Assembly (NCBI RefSeq): GCF_000317225.1
Contig: NZ_AJLL01000046.1
Coordinates: 1-64,000, forward strand
Length of the DNA: 64,000 nucleotides
Direction: 5' to 3'
Source: Fischerella thermalis PCC 7521
GTDB taxonomy: Bacteria; Cyanobacteriota; Cyanobacteriia; Cyanobacteriales; Nostocaceae
Shown here: positions 55,980-64,000 of the stretch, in pieces
Layout: the number at the start of each line of letters is the position of its first letter
How positions within the stretch are numbered: position 1 is the first letter of the stretch
The notes under the pieces: generated by a model
Databases searched by the model: none
Seen by the model: the letters and a program-made list of their open reading frames with translations, nothing else
What the model was told of the DNA's origin: nothing
Program-made: the position numbers and the translations under genes

Positions 55980-56432
55980 CTACTCCGGCGGCAGCTTGAC
56001 AATGGTAAACCAGAAGTTCTCTATAGATTGTACAATTTTGACAAATTGGTCAAAGTCAACTGGCTTGGTAATATAGCAGTTAGCAGAGAGATTATAGACC
56101 TTGAGAACATCTTCTTCTGCTTGAGAAGTTGTTAGCACAACTACGGGAATTCGCTTTAGTTTTTCATCTGCTTTAATTTCTGCTAAAACTTCCCTGCCAT
56201 CTTTTTTCGGTAGATTTAAATCTAGCAAAACAATATCTGGGTGAGGAACATTAGCATATTTGCCTTCTCTACGTAGAAACGCGATCGCTTCTACGCCATC
56301 TTCAACTATATTTAAGTTTACAGAGATTTTGCTGTCTTCTAAGGCAATTTTGGTCAACTCTACATCACCGGGATTGTCTTCTATTAACAAAATCTCAATA
56401 GGCATAACATCTATTAAAGTATTTACATTCAC
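55980..56432 (-). CDS. Rcp1-type single-domain response regulator
   Basis: A protein of 150 residues, or 141 from ATG at 56405 (MPIEILL). The receiver has [20 protein letters not shown], the acceptor Asp in [18 protein letters not shown] and [14 protein letters not shown] and TKPVD. It belongs to the Rcp1-like group paired with cyanobacterial phytochrome kinases (the LTTS and [11 protein letters not shown] features). A GTG at 56432 overlaps the TGA of the upstream kinase as GTGA, which suggests translational coupling, and I favour that start. It most likely receives phosphate from that kinase. Confidence 0.9.
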   Translation of the reverse strand: MNVNTLIDVMPIEILLIEDNPGDVELTKIALEDSKISVNLNIVEDGVEAIAFLRREGKYANVPHPDIVLLDLNLPKKDGREVLAEIKADEKLKRIPVVVLTTSQAEEDVLKVYNLSANCYITKPVDFDQFVKIVQSIENFWFTIVKLPPE

Positions 56433-59029
56433 GATGCCCTACCTATCCTATCTGGAAATGTAAAGTAGAAGGTGCTGCCTTGACCTAACTGTGATTCAAC
56501 CCAGATACGTCCACCGTGGCGTTCCACAATTTTTTTACAAATTGCCAAGCCAATACCAGTACCAGGATACTTGCCACGGGTGTGCAAACGTTGAAAGATG
56601 ATAAAAATGCGATCGCAATACTGATCTTCGATACCAATTCCATTATCGCGCACCCAGAAGAGCCATTCATTTTTTGATGGGGTGATGGGGTGATGGGGAG
56701 AACCTAATTCTATATTCTCCCCACCTCCGGTTCTCCCCACCTCTCCATCTGTCCTCGCTACACCAATATGAATCTGCGGGGGCTGTTCACTGCGGAATTT
56801 GATGGCATTACTAATTAGGTTCTGGAATACTTGTACCATTTGGGTACTGTCGGCGATGAGTTGGGGTAGAGGTTCGTCGTGGGTAATGACTGCATGGGTT
56901 TCGGTAATGGCGACTTTGAGATTGGCAAGCGCCTGGCGCAAAACAATATGACAATCAACTACGCCAAAAGGCTGTCCACGGGTGCTGACACGGGAGAAGC
57001 TCAACAAATCATTAATTAAGGTTTGCATCCGCCTCGCACCGTCTACAGCATAGGTGATAAATTCATCAGCTTTGCTATCAAGTTTGCTTTTATACTTTCT
57101 CTCTAAAAGTTGCAAATAACTCGTTACCATCCGCAATGGTTCTTGTAAATCATGGGAAGCAACATAGGCAAACTGTTCTAATTCTGCATTGGAACGAGCC
57201 AATTCTTCACGTCGGTGTCTTTCTTGTTCCAATAATTGCGCTTTGGCTAAGGCAATGCCAATCTGAGTTGCCAGCTGTTGTAATAGTTCGATTTCCCAAC
57301 TACTCCAATTTCTAGGACGGATACATTGCTGAGCAATTAGTAAACCCCAAAGTGTTTCTCTGACAATAATTGGTACAATTATGTGACTTTTAACACCAGT
57401 ATTTTCTAGGAATTCACGGTGGCAAGGATGGATATTTTCTGTTTTGACATCGGGAATAATATTAACCCTGCCTTGGCGATAAGCTTCTTGGTAATGTTCT
57501 AGAAAACAGGAATCAAAGAGTTTTCTCCCTAAAATTGAGCTACAACCGTTGATTAGTGCTTCTTGCACCACTGTTCCGAAACCATCACTCCACAGTCGAA
57601 AGATAATGACTCGGTCAGTGTGCAGTAGTTTTTGGATTTCTGTAACAGTAGTTTGCAGAATTTCTTCTGCTTGTAGAGACTGGCGAATTTTTAGGGCAAT
57701 TTCAGCTAAAAGTTGCGATCGCTGATTTTGCTGTTTTAATTCTTCTTCTGTGCGTTTTCGTTCCGAGATATCACTGAGTACTCCTACCATCCGCAGCGAA
57801 CGACCATTGTGATCTCGAATGACTTTACCTCTGATTAAAAACCAGTTGTAACTACCATCCACACGCCGTAATCGCAATTCCATTTGATAAGGCTGATTGA
57901 GTTCTAGATGTTGGTAAAGTAACTCAGCAAATTGCTCTCGATCTTCAGGGTGTACTAATTGATAAAGAGATTCATAGAAGTGTCTTTTGCCTGTGTTTGG
58001 TAAACCCAAGAACTCATAAAATCGCTTTGACCAAAAGCAGGTGTTCTGGATAATATCCCAATCCCAGATAGCATCATTAGTCGCATCGATCACCAACTGT
58101 AATCGTTGTTCACTTTGGCGCAAGGCTTCTTCTGCTTGCTTGCGTTCGGTGATGTCCAAAGTGACACCAATCATCCGCATCGGTGTACCATCAGTTTCAT
58201 AGATACCACGCCCCCGTGCTAATATCCAATGAACGCTGCGATCTGGCCAAATACACCGATACTCTGCTTCATAATCAATTTGTTGTTCTAGAGCTTGCTT
58301 GACAGAATCCCTTACATAATTGCGATCATCTGGGTGGATGCAGTCAAACAGCATTTGATAGGAAAAATCTATTTTGGGGGGTAAACCAAAGTTAGCTTTG
58401 CACTGATTGGATGCAAACAGTTCCCCGGTTTTTAAATCTACCTGCCAAGAACCTAGTTTACCAGCTTGTAATGCCAGCTTGAGGCGTTGTTCATTTTCTC
58501 GTAGTGCTGCTTCTACATGTTGGCAATCCCTTAATATTGTGTTGGTGGATTGCTTGTACAGTAAAAGCATCGCTTGCTGAGCCAAAACTTGCAAAGCTTT
58601 TACCTGTTCGGCGTTGAGTTGTCGGGGTTGATGATCCATCACGCACAGAGTAGCGATCGCATATCCTTCAGGTGTCACCAAAGGTACACCGGCGTAAAAT
58701 CTCACATCGTAAGGCGTTGCTGTAATTGGGTTTTCTGCCCATACTTGATCTGCCAAGCTATCAGAAACGATGAAAACATCTCTTTGCTGAATGCAGATAG
58801 GACACATCCCAACATCGTATGGTAGTTCAGTGACATCCCAACCAACTTTTGCTTTGATCCACTGCCGATTTTCATCAATGAAATTGATACAGGCGATCGG
58901 CGTACCACAGATAACGACTGCTAACTGCACAAGATGATCAAAAGCAGTTTCGCTGACAGTATCAAGTATTTGGTAGTGATGCAGGGCTGCTAATCTTGCC
59001 CTTTCCTGAATATTTGGTAGAGCTTTCAT
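56429..59029 (-). CDS. GAF/PAS sensor histidine kinase, with in-frame repeat insert
   Basis: A protein of 866 residues. GAF domain near 20-165 ([21 protein letters not shown]). PAS domains with PAC motifs at about 190-305 and 320-430. A second GAF ([23 protein letters not shown]) at about 455-615. HisKA is [24 protein letters not shown] near 640 with His. The ATPase has [30 protein letters not shown] and [18 protein letters not shown]. An extra stretch of about 28 residues ([20 protein letters not shown]) sits between two strands of the ATPase domain (about 56676-56760). The second GAF lacks the phytochrome Cys-His pair, so bilin binding is not shown. It overlaps the next gene by 4 bases. Confidence 0.9.
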   Translation of the reverse strand: MKALPNIQERARLAALHHYQILDTVSETAFDHLVQLAVVICGTPIACINFIDENRQWIKAKVGWDVTELPYDVGMCPICIQQRDVFIVSDSLADQVWAENPITATPYDVRFYAGVPLVTPEGYAIATLCVMDHQPRQLNAEQVKALQVLAQQAMLLLYKQSTNTILRDCQHVEAALRENEQRLKLALQAGKLGSWQVDLKTGELFASNQCKANFGLPPKIDFSYQMLFDCIHPDDRNYVRDSVKQALEQQIDYEAEYRCIWPDRSVHWILARGRGIYETDGTPMRMIGVTLDITERKQAEEALRQSEQRLQLVIDATNDAIWDWDIIQNTCFWSKRFYEFLGLPNTGKRHFYESLYQLVHPEDREQFAELLYQHLELNQPYQMELRLRRVDGSYNWFLIRGKVIRDHNGRSLRMVGVLSDISERKRTEEELKQQNQRSQLLAEIALKIRQSLQAEEILQTTVTEIQKLLHTDRVIIFRLWSDGFGTVVQEALINGCSSILGRKLFDSCFLEHYQEAYRQGRVNIIPDVKTENIHPCHREFLENTGVKSHIIVPIIVRETLWGLLIAQQCIRPRNWSSWEIELLQQLATQIGIALAKAQLLEQERHRREELARSNAELEQFAYVASHDLQEPLRMVTSYLQLLERKYKSKLDSKADEFITYAVDGARRMQTLINDLLSFSRVSTRGQPFGVVDCHIVLRQALANLKVAITETHAVITHDEPLPQLIADSTQMVQVFQNLISNAIKFRSEQPPQIHIGVARTDGEVGRTGGGENIELGSPHHPITPSKNEWLFWVRDNGIGIEDQYCDRIFIIFQRLHTRGKYPGTGIGLAICKKIVERHGGRIWVESQLGQGSTFYFTFPDRIGRAS
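56676..56760. repeat. In-frame repeat inside the histidine kinase ATPase domain
   Basis: GATGGGGTGATGGGGTGATGGGGAG, then CTCCCCACCTCCGGTTCTCCCC and CACCTCTCC. It resembles the intergenic CCCCATCACCCCATCACCCC at about 55945-55975 and the ribF insert (CCGGTTCT). Confidence 0.8.
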
Positions 59030-59601
59030 GAATATGGGTGAAGCAAATTAATCTTCCAGCTTCAGAATCGTAAAACCCAAAATTATTAAATATCTTGACT
59101 GCTTAATATTTACAAATTAAATGCACTATAAATTTATTATTTTTTAAAATAGTAAATGATTTCTGTAAAACTCATTTTTCACAGGAGTTTTTTAAGATTT
59201 TTGTAAAAAAGCTCAATATAAGTAGTCGTGCAAATTCTGAAATACGGCGATTTCAGTCGTTTTCCAAAATAACTAAATATTTATGTGTAGGTACTTATGA
59301 TTGAGCGATCGCACTTTCTACAACACAAAAAATTTTGGCGTTGCATAATAGAGGGATGAATTGAGGTGGTCTACTGTGCATTGTCCATATTGCGAGTCTG
59401 CTAGGATGAGAAAAAGTATTTGCACAGAGATTAATAGAGCGTATTAATCGTAATTGGAAAACTCGTACTTTCTCAAAAGAGTAACCTTCTAAGTACAGAA
59501 TTTCATTTATTCGGAGTGAATTCTCTTAGACAAGACTCTGCTGCATCCCTGGTGCGTTTCCAAACTCTACGATTTTACGCAAAGCTGTACTACATTACCC
59601 C
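59030..59601. other. Intergenic region with an IS1-like remnant
   Basis: About 570 bases. The left part (59030-59330) is AT-rich with no gene and includes the promoter of the kinase. The right part has the remnant at 59337-59447 and a short repeat at about 59549-59598 that is also found around the MITE at 20743. Confidence 0.45.
59337..59447 (+). mobile_element. Remnant of an IS1-like element (left end and start of InsA)
   Basis: It starts GGCGTTGCATAATAGAGGGATGAATT, resembling the MITE end GGCGTTGCTGAAT...ATGAATT at 20743. A GTG at 59376 begins a frame MHCPYCESARMRKS, a zinc-finger start typical of IS1-family InsA, which stops after 23 codons. No right end or InsB is visible. Confidence 0.4.
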
Positions 59602-60045
59602 TCAATTACCCAACAGATAGCGCATCTGAATCCGAATGTGAGTATTGACACCTTCCACAACAATCGCCGCCTCTGAAAATTCCGGTGAACCGATGCGAAT
59701 TTTGGGGTTACGGGAGAACCCAAAACCTTCGGTAGGAATGCCTAAAAAATTACAATTGAGTTTACCGTCACAATTGGCGTCATGAATCACAGCAACCGCA
59801 TACTTGCCTGCTGGCAAATTCTGAAACGTGATAGTAGGTGCAGTGTCTGTAATCTTCATAGATGCGGATTGCAAAGCGCGATCGCCACTGGTGGGAAAGC
59901 CCTCACTATTAGAGAATAGATTCAGGCAGATTTGACCGCGCTGATTTTTTAACCCATCGATAGTAATCGTTAGCTTGCAGTTACCAGATTCTCTCATTAT
60001 CTTACGAGCATTCCAGCATAAATGTTTATAACTGAAAACTGGCAT
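59602..60045 (-). CDS. DUF2141 domain protein
   Basis: A protein of 147 residues; a start at 59997 (MRESGNCKLTI) would give 131. The DUF2141 fold is recognised by KLTITIDGLKNQRGQICLNLF, LPAGKYAVAVIHDANCDGKLN and GIPTEGFGFSRNPK. Members are usually exported, but no signal peptide is seen here, which may mean that the true start was lost or lies elsewhere. The function is unknown. Confidence 0.82.
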   Translation of the reverse strand: MPVFSYKHLCWNARKIMRESGNCKLTITIDGLKNQRGQICLNLFSNSEGFPTSGDRALQSASMKITDTAPTITFQNLPAGKYAVAVIHDANCDGKLNCNFLGIPTEGFGFSRNPKIRIGSPEFSEAAIVVEGVNTHIRIQMRYLLGN

Positions 60046-60093
60046 TCAAATCAATGGATGAAGCGATCGCAATTTGATCTGTCCTTGTGAGTT

Positions 60094-60924
60094 TCATTCA
60101 AATTCAGCCTTTGCAATCGTGGCGCGAAAGAATTCCAGATAATGTTCTGTACCAAACCACCAACCCGCGTTCATCTGGGATGGAATTGTAAAGCCACCAA
60201 ACTGTTGTTCTGCTTGAAATTCTACGCCAAATGGAATATAATTCCAGCTACCATCCTCCGTAGCATCTCCCCAACGTGGCAGAGAAAGCTGTAAAACTTT
60301 GCCATCGGCGTCTACAATCAGCCTTAGTGTCACAGGTTCATCATCAATCACAAAACTTGCTTGCACAGTCCTCTCATCAATAGCTTGCCAAATAACACCT
60401 TGTTGAGGTAGTAAGGCAGAAGGTAACCAAACAAACTCGCCTGCAAGCCTGCCAAGGCTGGAACGAGCAATATCGTGCGTGTGAGCATTTACTAAAGGAA
60501 CTAGTCCCCAAAGAGAAAATCGCATTCTACCCGTTCCCTTAATGTAGTAATCAGCACCCACAAATTGAGATAAACCACGTCCAACCGTAGCTTGCCAAAC
60601 AAAACCCTTTAGCAGTGAAATTCTTTGTTTGGCTTGCATCGGAACCCAAGGTTTATCTTCTCCCAGCCTAAAACTACCACTCATTTCCAGAGTTACCGCA
60701 GACGCCAAAGGAGTTCCTGGGGTGATCGCATGTAAGAAGTAGCGCTGCACAGGACTGGGTAAGCTTGCAACCATGTCTTCTGTAAAAACATGTTCTGTGG
60801 GTAAATCTGCAAGTTCTTGCCAGATTTTACTGACTTCGTTGTCATTTTTAATTCTTATAACTACCAATATTAAAAATGCGATCGCTAGTAATACAGCAAT
60901 ACTCAATAAAATTTTTGTCAGCAT
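60094..60924 (-). CDS. DUF6544/DUF6920-type conserved protein
   Basis: A protein of 276 residues with one N-terminal membrane segment (ILLSIAVLLAIAFLILVVI). Further blocks are SLPSPVQRYFLHAITPGTPL, KQRISLLKGFVWQATVGRG and GRLAGEFVWLPSALLPQQGVIW. It ends with GFTIPSQMNAGWWFGTEHYLEFFRATI. I recognise it as the DUF6544 type, whose role is unknown. It precedes the DUF2141 gene on the same strand. Confidence 0.78.
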   Translation of the reverse strand: MLTKILLSIAVLLAIAFLILVVIRIKNDNEVSKIWQELADLPTEHVFTEDMVASLPSPVQRYFLHAITPGTPLASAVTLEMSGSFRLGEDKPWVPMQAKQRISLLKGFVWQATVGRGLSQFVGADYYIKGTGRMRFSLWGLVPLVNAHTHDIARSSLGRLAGEFVWLPSALLPQQGVIWQAIDERTVQASFVIDDEPVTLRLIVDADGKVLQLSLPRWGDATEDGSWNYIPFGVEFQAEQQFGGFTIPSQMNAGWWFGTEHYLEFFRATIAKAEFE

Positions 60925-61069
60925 ATGAATTTAACTCCAGCTGGAATTAATTTCCAAATTAGGAGCAAAAAATGAGAAACTTTTGAGGAAGTGAACTGTC
61001 AGGCTTTTTGAATGATGGAACATAAGTTCCATCAAACGCGATCGCACTCATCAGCAACTCTCGGTAAAA

Positions 61070-62689
61070 ATGAGAAAAAATCGTAAGTTCCCTCAGACTC
61101 GGTACTCCCAACTTATTCAGACAACTCTGATTGTATTGGTATTGTCGATCAGTTTCCTGTTAACATCTGCACAGGCACAATCATCTGTAAAATATGCACC
61201 AGTTGCTGTAGATGGTCGGTTGGTATTTCGAGTCAGCAGTAACGAACAATCGAAAGCTCAAGAACGGGCTAACTTCATTAGTTCCCAATTGCAAGCAGTT
61301 GTTAAATCCCAAGAATCACCTGATATCAGGATCGAACAACGTAATGATTCTCCAATTATTATAGTTAACGGTCGATATTTATTGACTGTCACCCAGAACG
61401 ATGCAGTTTCTGCTAGTAGTCCTGAAGAACAAGCTAGGATTTGGGTTCAGGAAATTGAAGATGCGATCCAAAAAGCCCAAAACGAGAGAGGCGCAGAGTT
61501 TATTCGCAACACATCAATACTGAGTGTTGTGATTGTATTAATGGCTGTCGGCGTAAATCGGTTGTTGGGAATTTTATGGCAACTCACCCAGCGCCGAGTT
61601 TCGCAAATGCTTGTTTCGGCTAACTCCTCAACTGACAACCAAGTCCAAAATACATCACGTTTTCTGCTCAAAGCAATATTAATTTCGGCACGGGTACTAC
61701 TTTGGGTGGGAGTCTCCCTTTACATTACGAATCTATTTCCCCTCACCCGTGAGTGGAGCTATAACATTACCATCAGAATAATCAGCAGTCTCACCTCTCC
61801 CATTTTTTCTCTGGGACAAAAAGCCTATTCACTCACAGACATTTTTATCTTAATTGTCTTGCTTTTGGGGCTAATTATCTTTGCAGGCGCAACAACAAAC
61901 TTATTACGCTCCCGCATTTTACATCGGACACGCATCAGTAGGGGAGCGCAAGAAGCGATCGCAATTATTTGCAAATATGCCTTTATCAGTTTCGGTACAA
62001 TTGTTTTACTACAAATTTGGGGACTAGACCTCAGTTCTCTCACCATTATAGCCAGTGCCTTGGGTGTGGGAATTGGATTTGGTTTCCAAGACATTGCTAA
62101 AAACTTTGGTAGTGGAATTGTATTATTATTTGAACGTCCCATCCAAGTCGGTGACTTCATCGAAGTAGGCGAATACATGGGAACAGTAGAATATATCGGG
62201 GCGCGTAGTGTAGTAATTCGCACCCTAGATCGCATTTCCATTATCGTCCCCAACTCCCGATTCCTAGAGACAGAAGTCATTAACTGGAGTCATCGCAACC
62301 CTGTTTCTCGCATTCATCTACCAGTAGGTGTTGCTTACGGTTCCGATGTAAACTTGGTAAAAACAGCACTCATTGAAGCAGCCGTTGCTCATCCTGAAGT
62401 TTTAAAACTACCCCAACCCCAAGTATTCTTCAAAGGATTTGGTGAAAGCGCCATAGACTTTGAACTCCTAGTATGGATTGACAAACCCCACCAACAAACA
62501 CCGATCAAAAGCGACATCTATTTTCTCATCGAAGCCTGCTTGCGAAAACACAAAATTGAAGTTCCCTTCCCCCAAAGAGACTTAAATATGCGTACTGGCG
62601 ACTTACCCATCAAACTTTCACCAGAAATAGAACAAGCATTATTGCGCTTAACTCAAGAAATTAATAGAAATGGGAAATCGGTGAAGTAG
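61070..62689 (+). CDS. Mechanosensitive ion channel family protein (MscS type)
   Basis: A protein of 539 residues. A signal peptide (LIVLVLSISFLLTSAQAQS-like) and a lumenal or periplasmic domain to about 150 come first. Membrane segments follow, the last being the pore helix region LGVGIGFGFQDIAKNFGSGIVLLFERPIQVGD near 350. The beta domain EVGEYMGTVEYIGARSVVIRTLDRISIIVPNS and the C-terminal part with LPVGVAYGSD are typical of MscS. It would release solutes under membrane tension. The ATG at 61070 has no obvious ribosome binding site. Confidence 0.92.
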   Translation: MRKNRKFPQTRYSQLIQTTLIVLVLSISFLLTSAQAQSSVKYAPVAVDGRLVFRVSSNEQSKAQERANFISSQLQAVVKSQESPDIRIEQRNDSPIIIVNGRYLLTVTQNDAVSASSPEEQARIWVQEIEDAIQKAQNERGAEFIRNTSILSVVIVLMAVGVNRLLGILWQLTQRRVSQMLVSANSSTDNQVQNTSRFLLKAILISARVLLWVGVSLYITNLFPLTREWSYNITIRIISSLTSPIFSLGQKAYSLTDIFILIVLLLGLIIFAGATTNLLRSRILHRTRISRGAQEAIAIICKYAFISFGTIVLLQIWGLDLSSLTIIASALGVGIGFGFQDIAKNFGSGIVLLFERPIQVGDFIEVGEYMGTVEYIGARSVVIRTLDRISIIVPNSRFLETEVINWSHRNPVSRIHLPVGVAYGSDVNLVKTALIEAAVAHPEVLKLPQPQVFFKGFGESAIDFELLVWIDKPHQQTPIKSDIYFLIEACLRKHKIEVPFPQRDLNMRTGDLPIKLSPEIEQALLRLTQEINRNGKSVK

Positions 62690-62892
62690 GGGATCAAGGA
62701 GGTGGGGAGATGGGGAGTAAAGACTATTAACCACTAACCACTAACTACTTTAAATCTTTGTGTCCTTCGTGTCTTCGTGGTTCGTTAAATAGATATTCTG
62801 TGAGTGGGAAGAGACCGACTCAAAGTCGCTTTGTAAGTTTCGCTTTTTTCTGATAATTCTTGTCGCTGCTGACAGCAAATTTCCAATAAATA

Positions 62893-62922
62893 TCCCCACG
62901 TCTATAAATACAGACATGGGGA
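62893..62922 (-). terminator. Hairpin downstream of ftsH
   Basis: TCCCCACGTCT pairs with AGACATGGGGA, with one mismatch and an eight-base loop. It lies 35 bases after the ftsH stop on its transcribed side. The downstream run (ATATTTATTGG) is AT-rich rather than a pure U-tract. Confidence 0.6.
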
Positions 62923-62956
62923 AACTAAAAATTATTAAATTAAAAACTCAACCAAC

Positions 62957-64000
62957 CTAAAGAATTGGTGTAAACTGGGGCTTTTCAGGCACAACAGTGT
63001 ACTCTGCCACAATTTGACGGAACTCTTCACCGTCAATAGTTTCTTTCTCAATCAGCAAGTCCACCAAACGATCCATGAGAGTGCGATTTTCACGCATAAT
63101 CCGTCTGGCATTCTCATAACACTCTTCCACAATCCTGCGGACTTGTGCATCAATCCGGGCTGCGATCGCTTCTGAGTATTCAGAACGAGTCATCCAGTCC
63201 CGACCCAAGAATACTTCACCCGTCTGGCTTTCTAACGAAAGAGGGCCTAAGTCAGACATACCAAAGCGAGTTACCATTTGCCGGGCCATGTTGGTGACTT
63301 GCTGTAGGTCGTTTCCAGCACCAGTAGTTATTTCATCTCTACCAAAAATCACGTCTTCAGCAGCACGACCACCTAAAGCACCTGTAATTCTGGCTTTGAG
63401 TTGAGAACGAGTAATCAAACCCATCTCTTCAGAGGGAGTAAACCAAGTCAAACCCTGTGCTTGTCCCCGTGGAACCAAAGTAACTTTTTGGACTGGATCA
63501 TGGTCTTTGAGGACAGTTCCCACTAGAGCATGGCCAATTTCATGGTAGGCAATCAAACGCTTGCTCTTGCTATCTACCAGGGGTGTACCTTCCATCCCAG
63601 CAACTACCCGATCCACAGCATCATCAATTTCTGTCAGGGTGATGCCTTCTTTACGGCGTCTAGCGGTGAGAATGGCAGCTTCGTTGAGTAAATTGGCTAA
63701 ATCGGCTCCGGTGAACCCAGGAGTCCGACGAGCGATCGCATCTAAAGACACACTCGGGTCTAATTTCTTATTGCGGGCGTGAACTTTTAAAATCTCCAGA
63801 CGCCCTTTAATATCCGGTGCATCAACAGTTACTTGTCTGTCAAAACGTCCGGGACGCAACAATGCTGCGTCTAATACGTCAGGACGGTTGGTGGCAGCAA
63901 TAATAATAATGCCGGTGTTACCTTCAAAACCGTCCATCTCTGTCAGTAGTTGGTTGAGGGTTTGTTCCCGTTCGTCGTTACCACCGCCAATACCAGCACC
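62957..64000 (-). CDS. ftsH: ATP-dependent zinc metalloprotease FtsH (C-terminal part)
   Basis: The gene runs out of the window at 64000, so about 347 C-terminal residues are seen. The SRH region is visible ([20 protein letters not shown] after [22 protein letters not shown]). The zinc site is HEIGH in [11 protein letters not shown]. The third zinc ligand Asp and [25 protein letters not shown] follow. The C-terminal helices end EKPQFTPIL. FtsH is a membrane-anchored AAA protease; cyanobacterial FtsH complexes remove damaged photosystem II D1 protein. Which of the several paralogues this is cannot be told. Confidence 0.96.
   Translation of the reverse strand, partial: GAGIGGGNDEREQTLNQLLTEMDGFEGNTGIIIIAATNRPDVLDAALLRPGRFDRQVTVDAPDIKGRLEILKVHARNKKLDPSVSLDAIARRTPGFTGADLANLLNEAAILTARRRKEGITLTEIDDAVDRVVAGMEGTPLVDSKSKRLIAYHEIGHALVGTVLKDHDPVQKVTLVPRGQAQGLTWFTPSEEMGLITRSQLKARITGALGGRAAEDVIFGRDEITTGAGNDLQQVTNMARQMVTRFGMSDLGPLSLESQTGEVFLGRDWMTRSEYSEAIAARIDAQVRRIVEECYENARRIMRENRTLMDRLVDLLIEKETIDGEEFRQIVAEYTVVPEKPQFTPIL

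Overview
The window looks like chromosomal DNA from a heterocyst-forming filamentous cyanobacterium (Nostocales). The evidence is: dense HIP1 octamers (GCGATCGC) in genes and gaps; a Nostoc-type sucrose synthase; a kaiABC cluster whose KaiA is the short form made only of the C-terminal domain; a TolC-like gene directly after kaiC, the position of hgdD in Anabaena; and many small dispersed and tandem repeats of the kind known from Nostoc genomes. No tRNA, rRNA, CRISPR array or prophage was seen. One structural RNA, the SRP RNA, is clear.

Layout. 1-5050: end of a two-partner-secretion/Omp85-type outer-membrane protein, sucrose synthase (susA) and a lone receiver protein. 5280-9770 (minus): an MpsC-like protein, then URC1, URC4 and uracil phosphoribosyltransferase, which look like a uracil-degradation operon. 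10030-14680: a TPR protein, an FAD-linked oxidase, and an rtcA gene broken by a TnpB element. 14880-24260: methyltransferase, PrsW-like protease, a tandem QueD-like protein, a large TPR protein, toxin-antitoxin remains, a 2'-5' RNA ligase-like protein, YciI, SRP RNA, a phasin-like protein, a small Cys-rich protein and queF. 24356-35780 (minus): cytochrome c maturation (ccdA, ccsB), secA, a diheme cytochrome c, MoxR ATPase, ribF, an MBL hydrolase and surE. 36217-43410: pheS, recQ, a GT39/ArnT-like glycosyltransferase, a lipoprotein, Ycf20 and glycerate 3-kinase. 43474-59029: signalling and clock genes (CBS-containing hybrid kinase, kaiA-kaiB-kaiC, TolC/HgdD, then kinase, receiver and hybrid kinase). 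59600-64000: DUF2141 and DUF6544-type proteins, an MscS channel and the C-terminal part of FtsH.

The most unusual signal is the number and behaviour of small mobile repeats. I can read at least three MITE-like families: GGCGTTGCTGAAT ends with an 8-bp target duplication; ATATCAAGTCCG ends with five copies; and ATCTTGCACC ends with two copies. There are also tandem 7-, 9- and 14-bp repeats and a 26-bp palindrome (GAGACGCGCCATGGCGCGTC core). Several repeats sit in frame inside otherwise intact genes (FAD oxidase, RibF, ArnT-like transferase twice, and a kinase ATPase domain), and others supply start codons or termini. The second notable point is the URC1-URC4-UPRT operon. The third is rtcA, where a TnpB element replaces about 110 codons and the tnpB frame runs on into rtcA antisense sequence.
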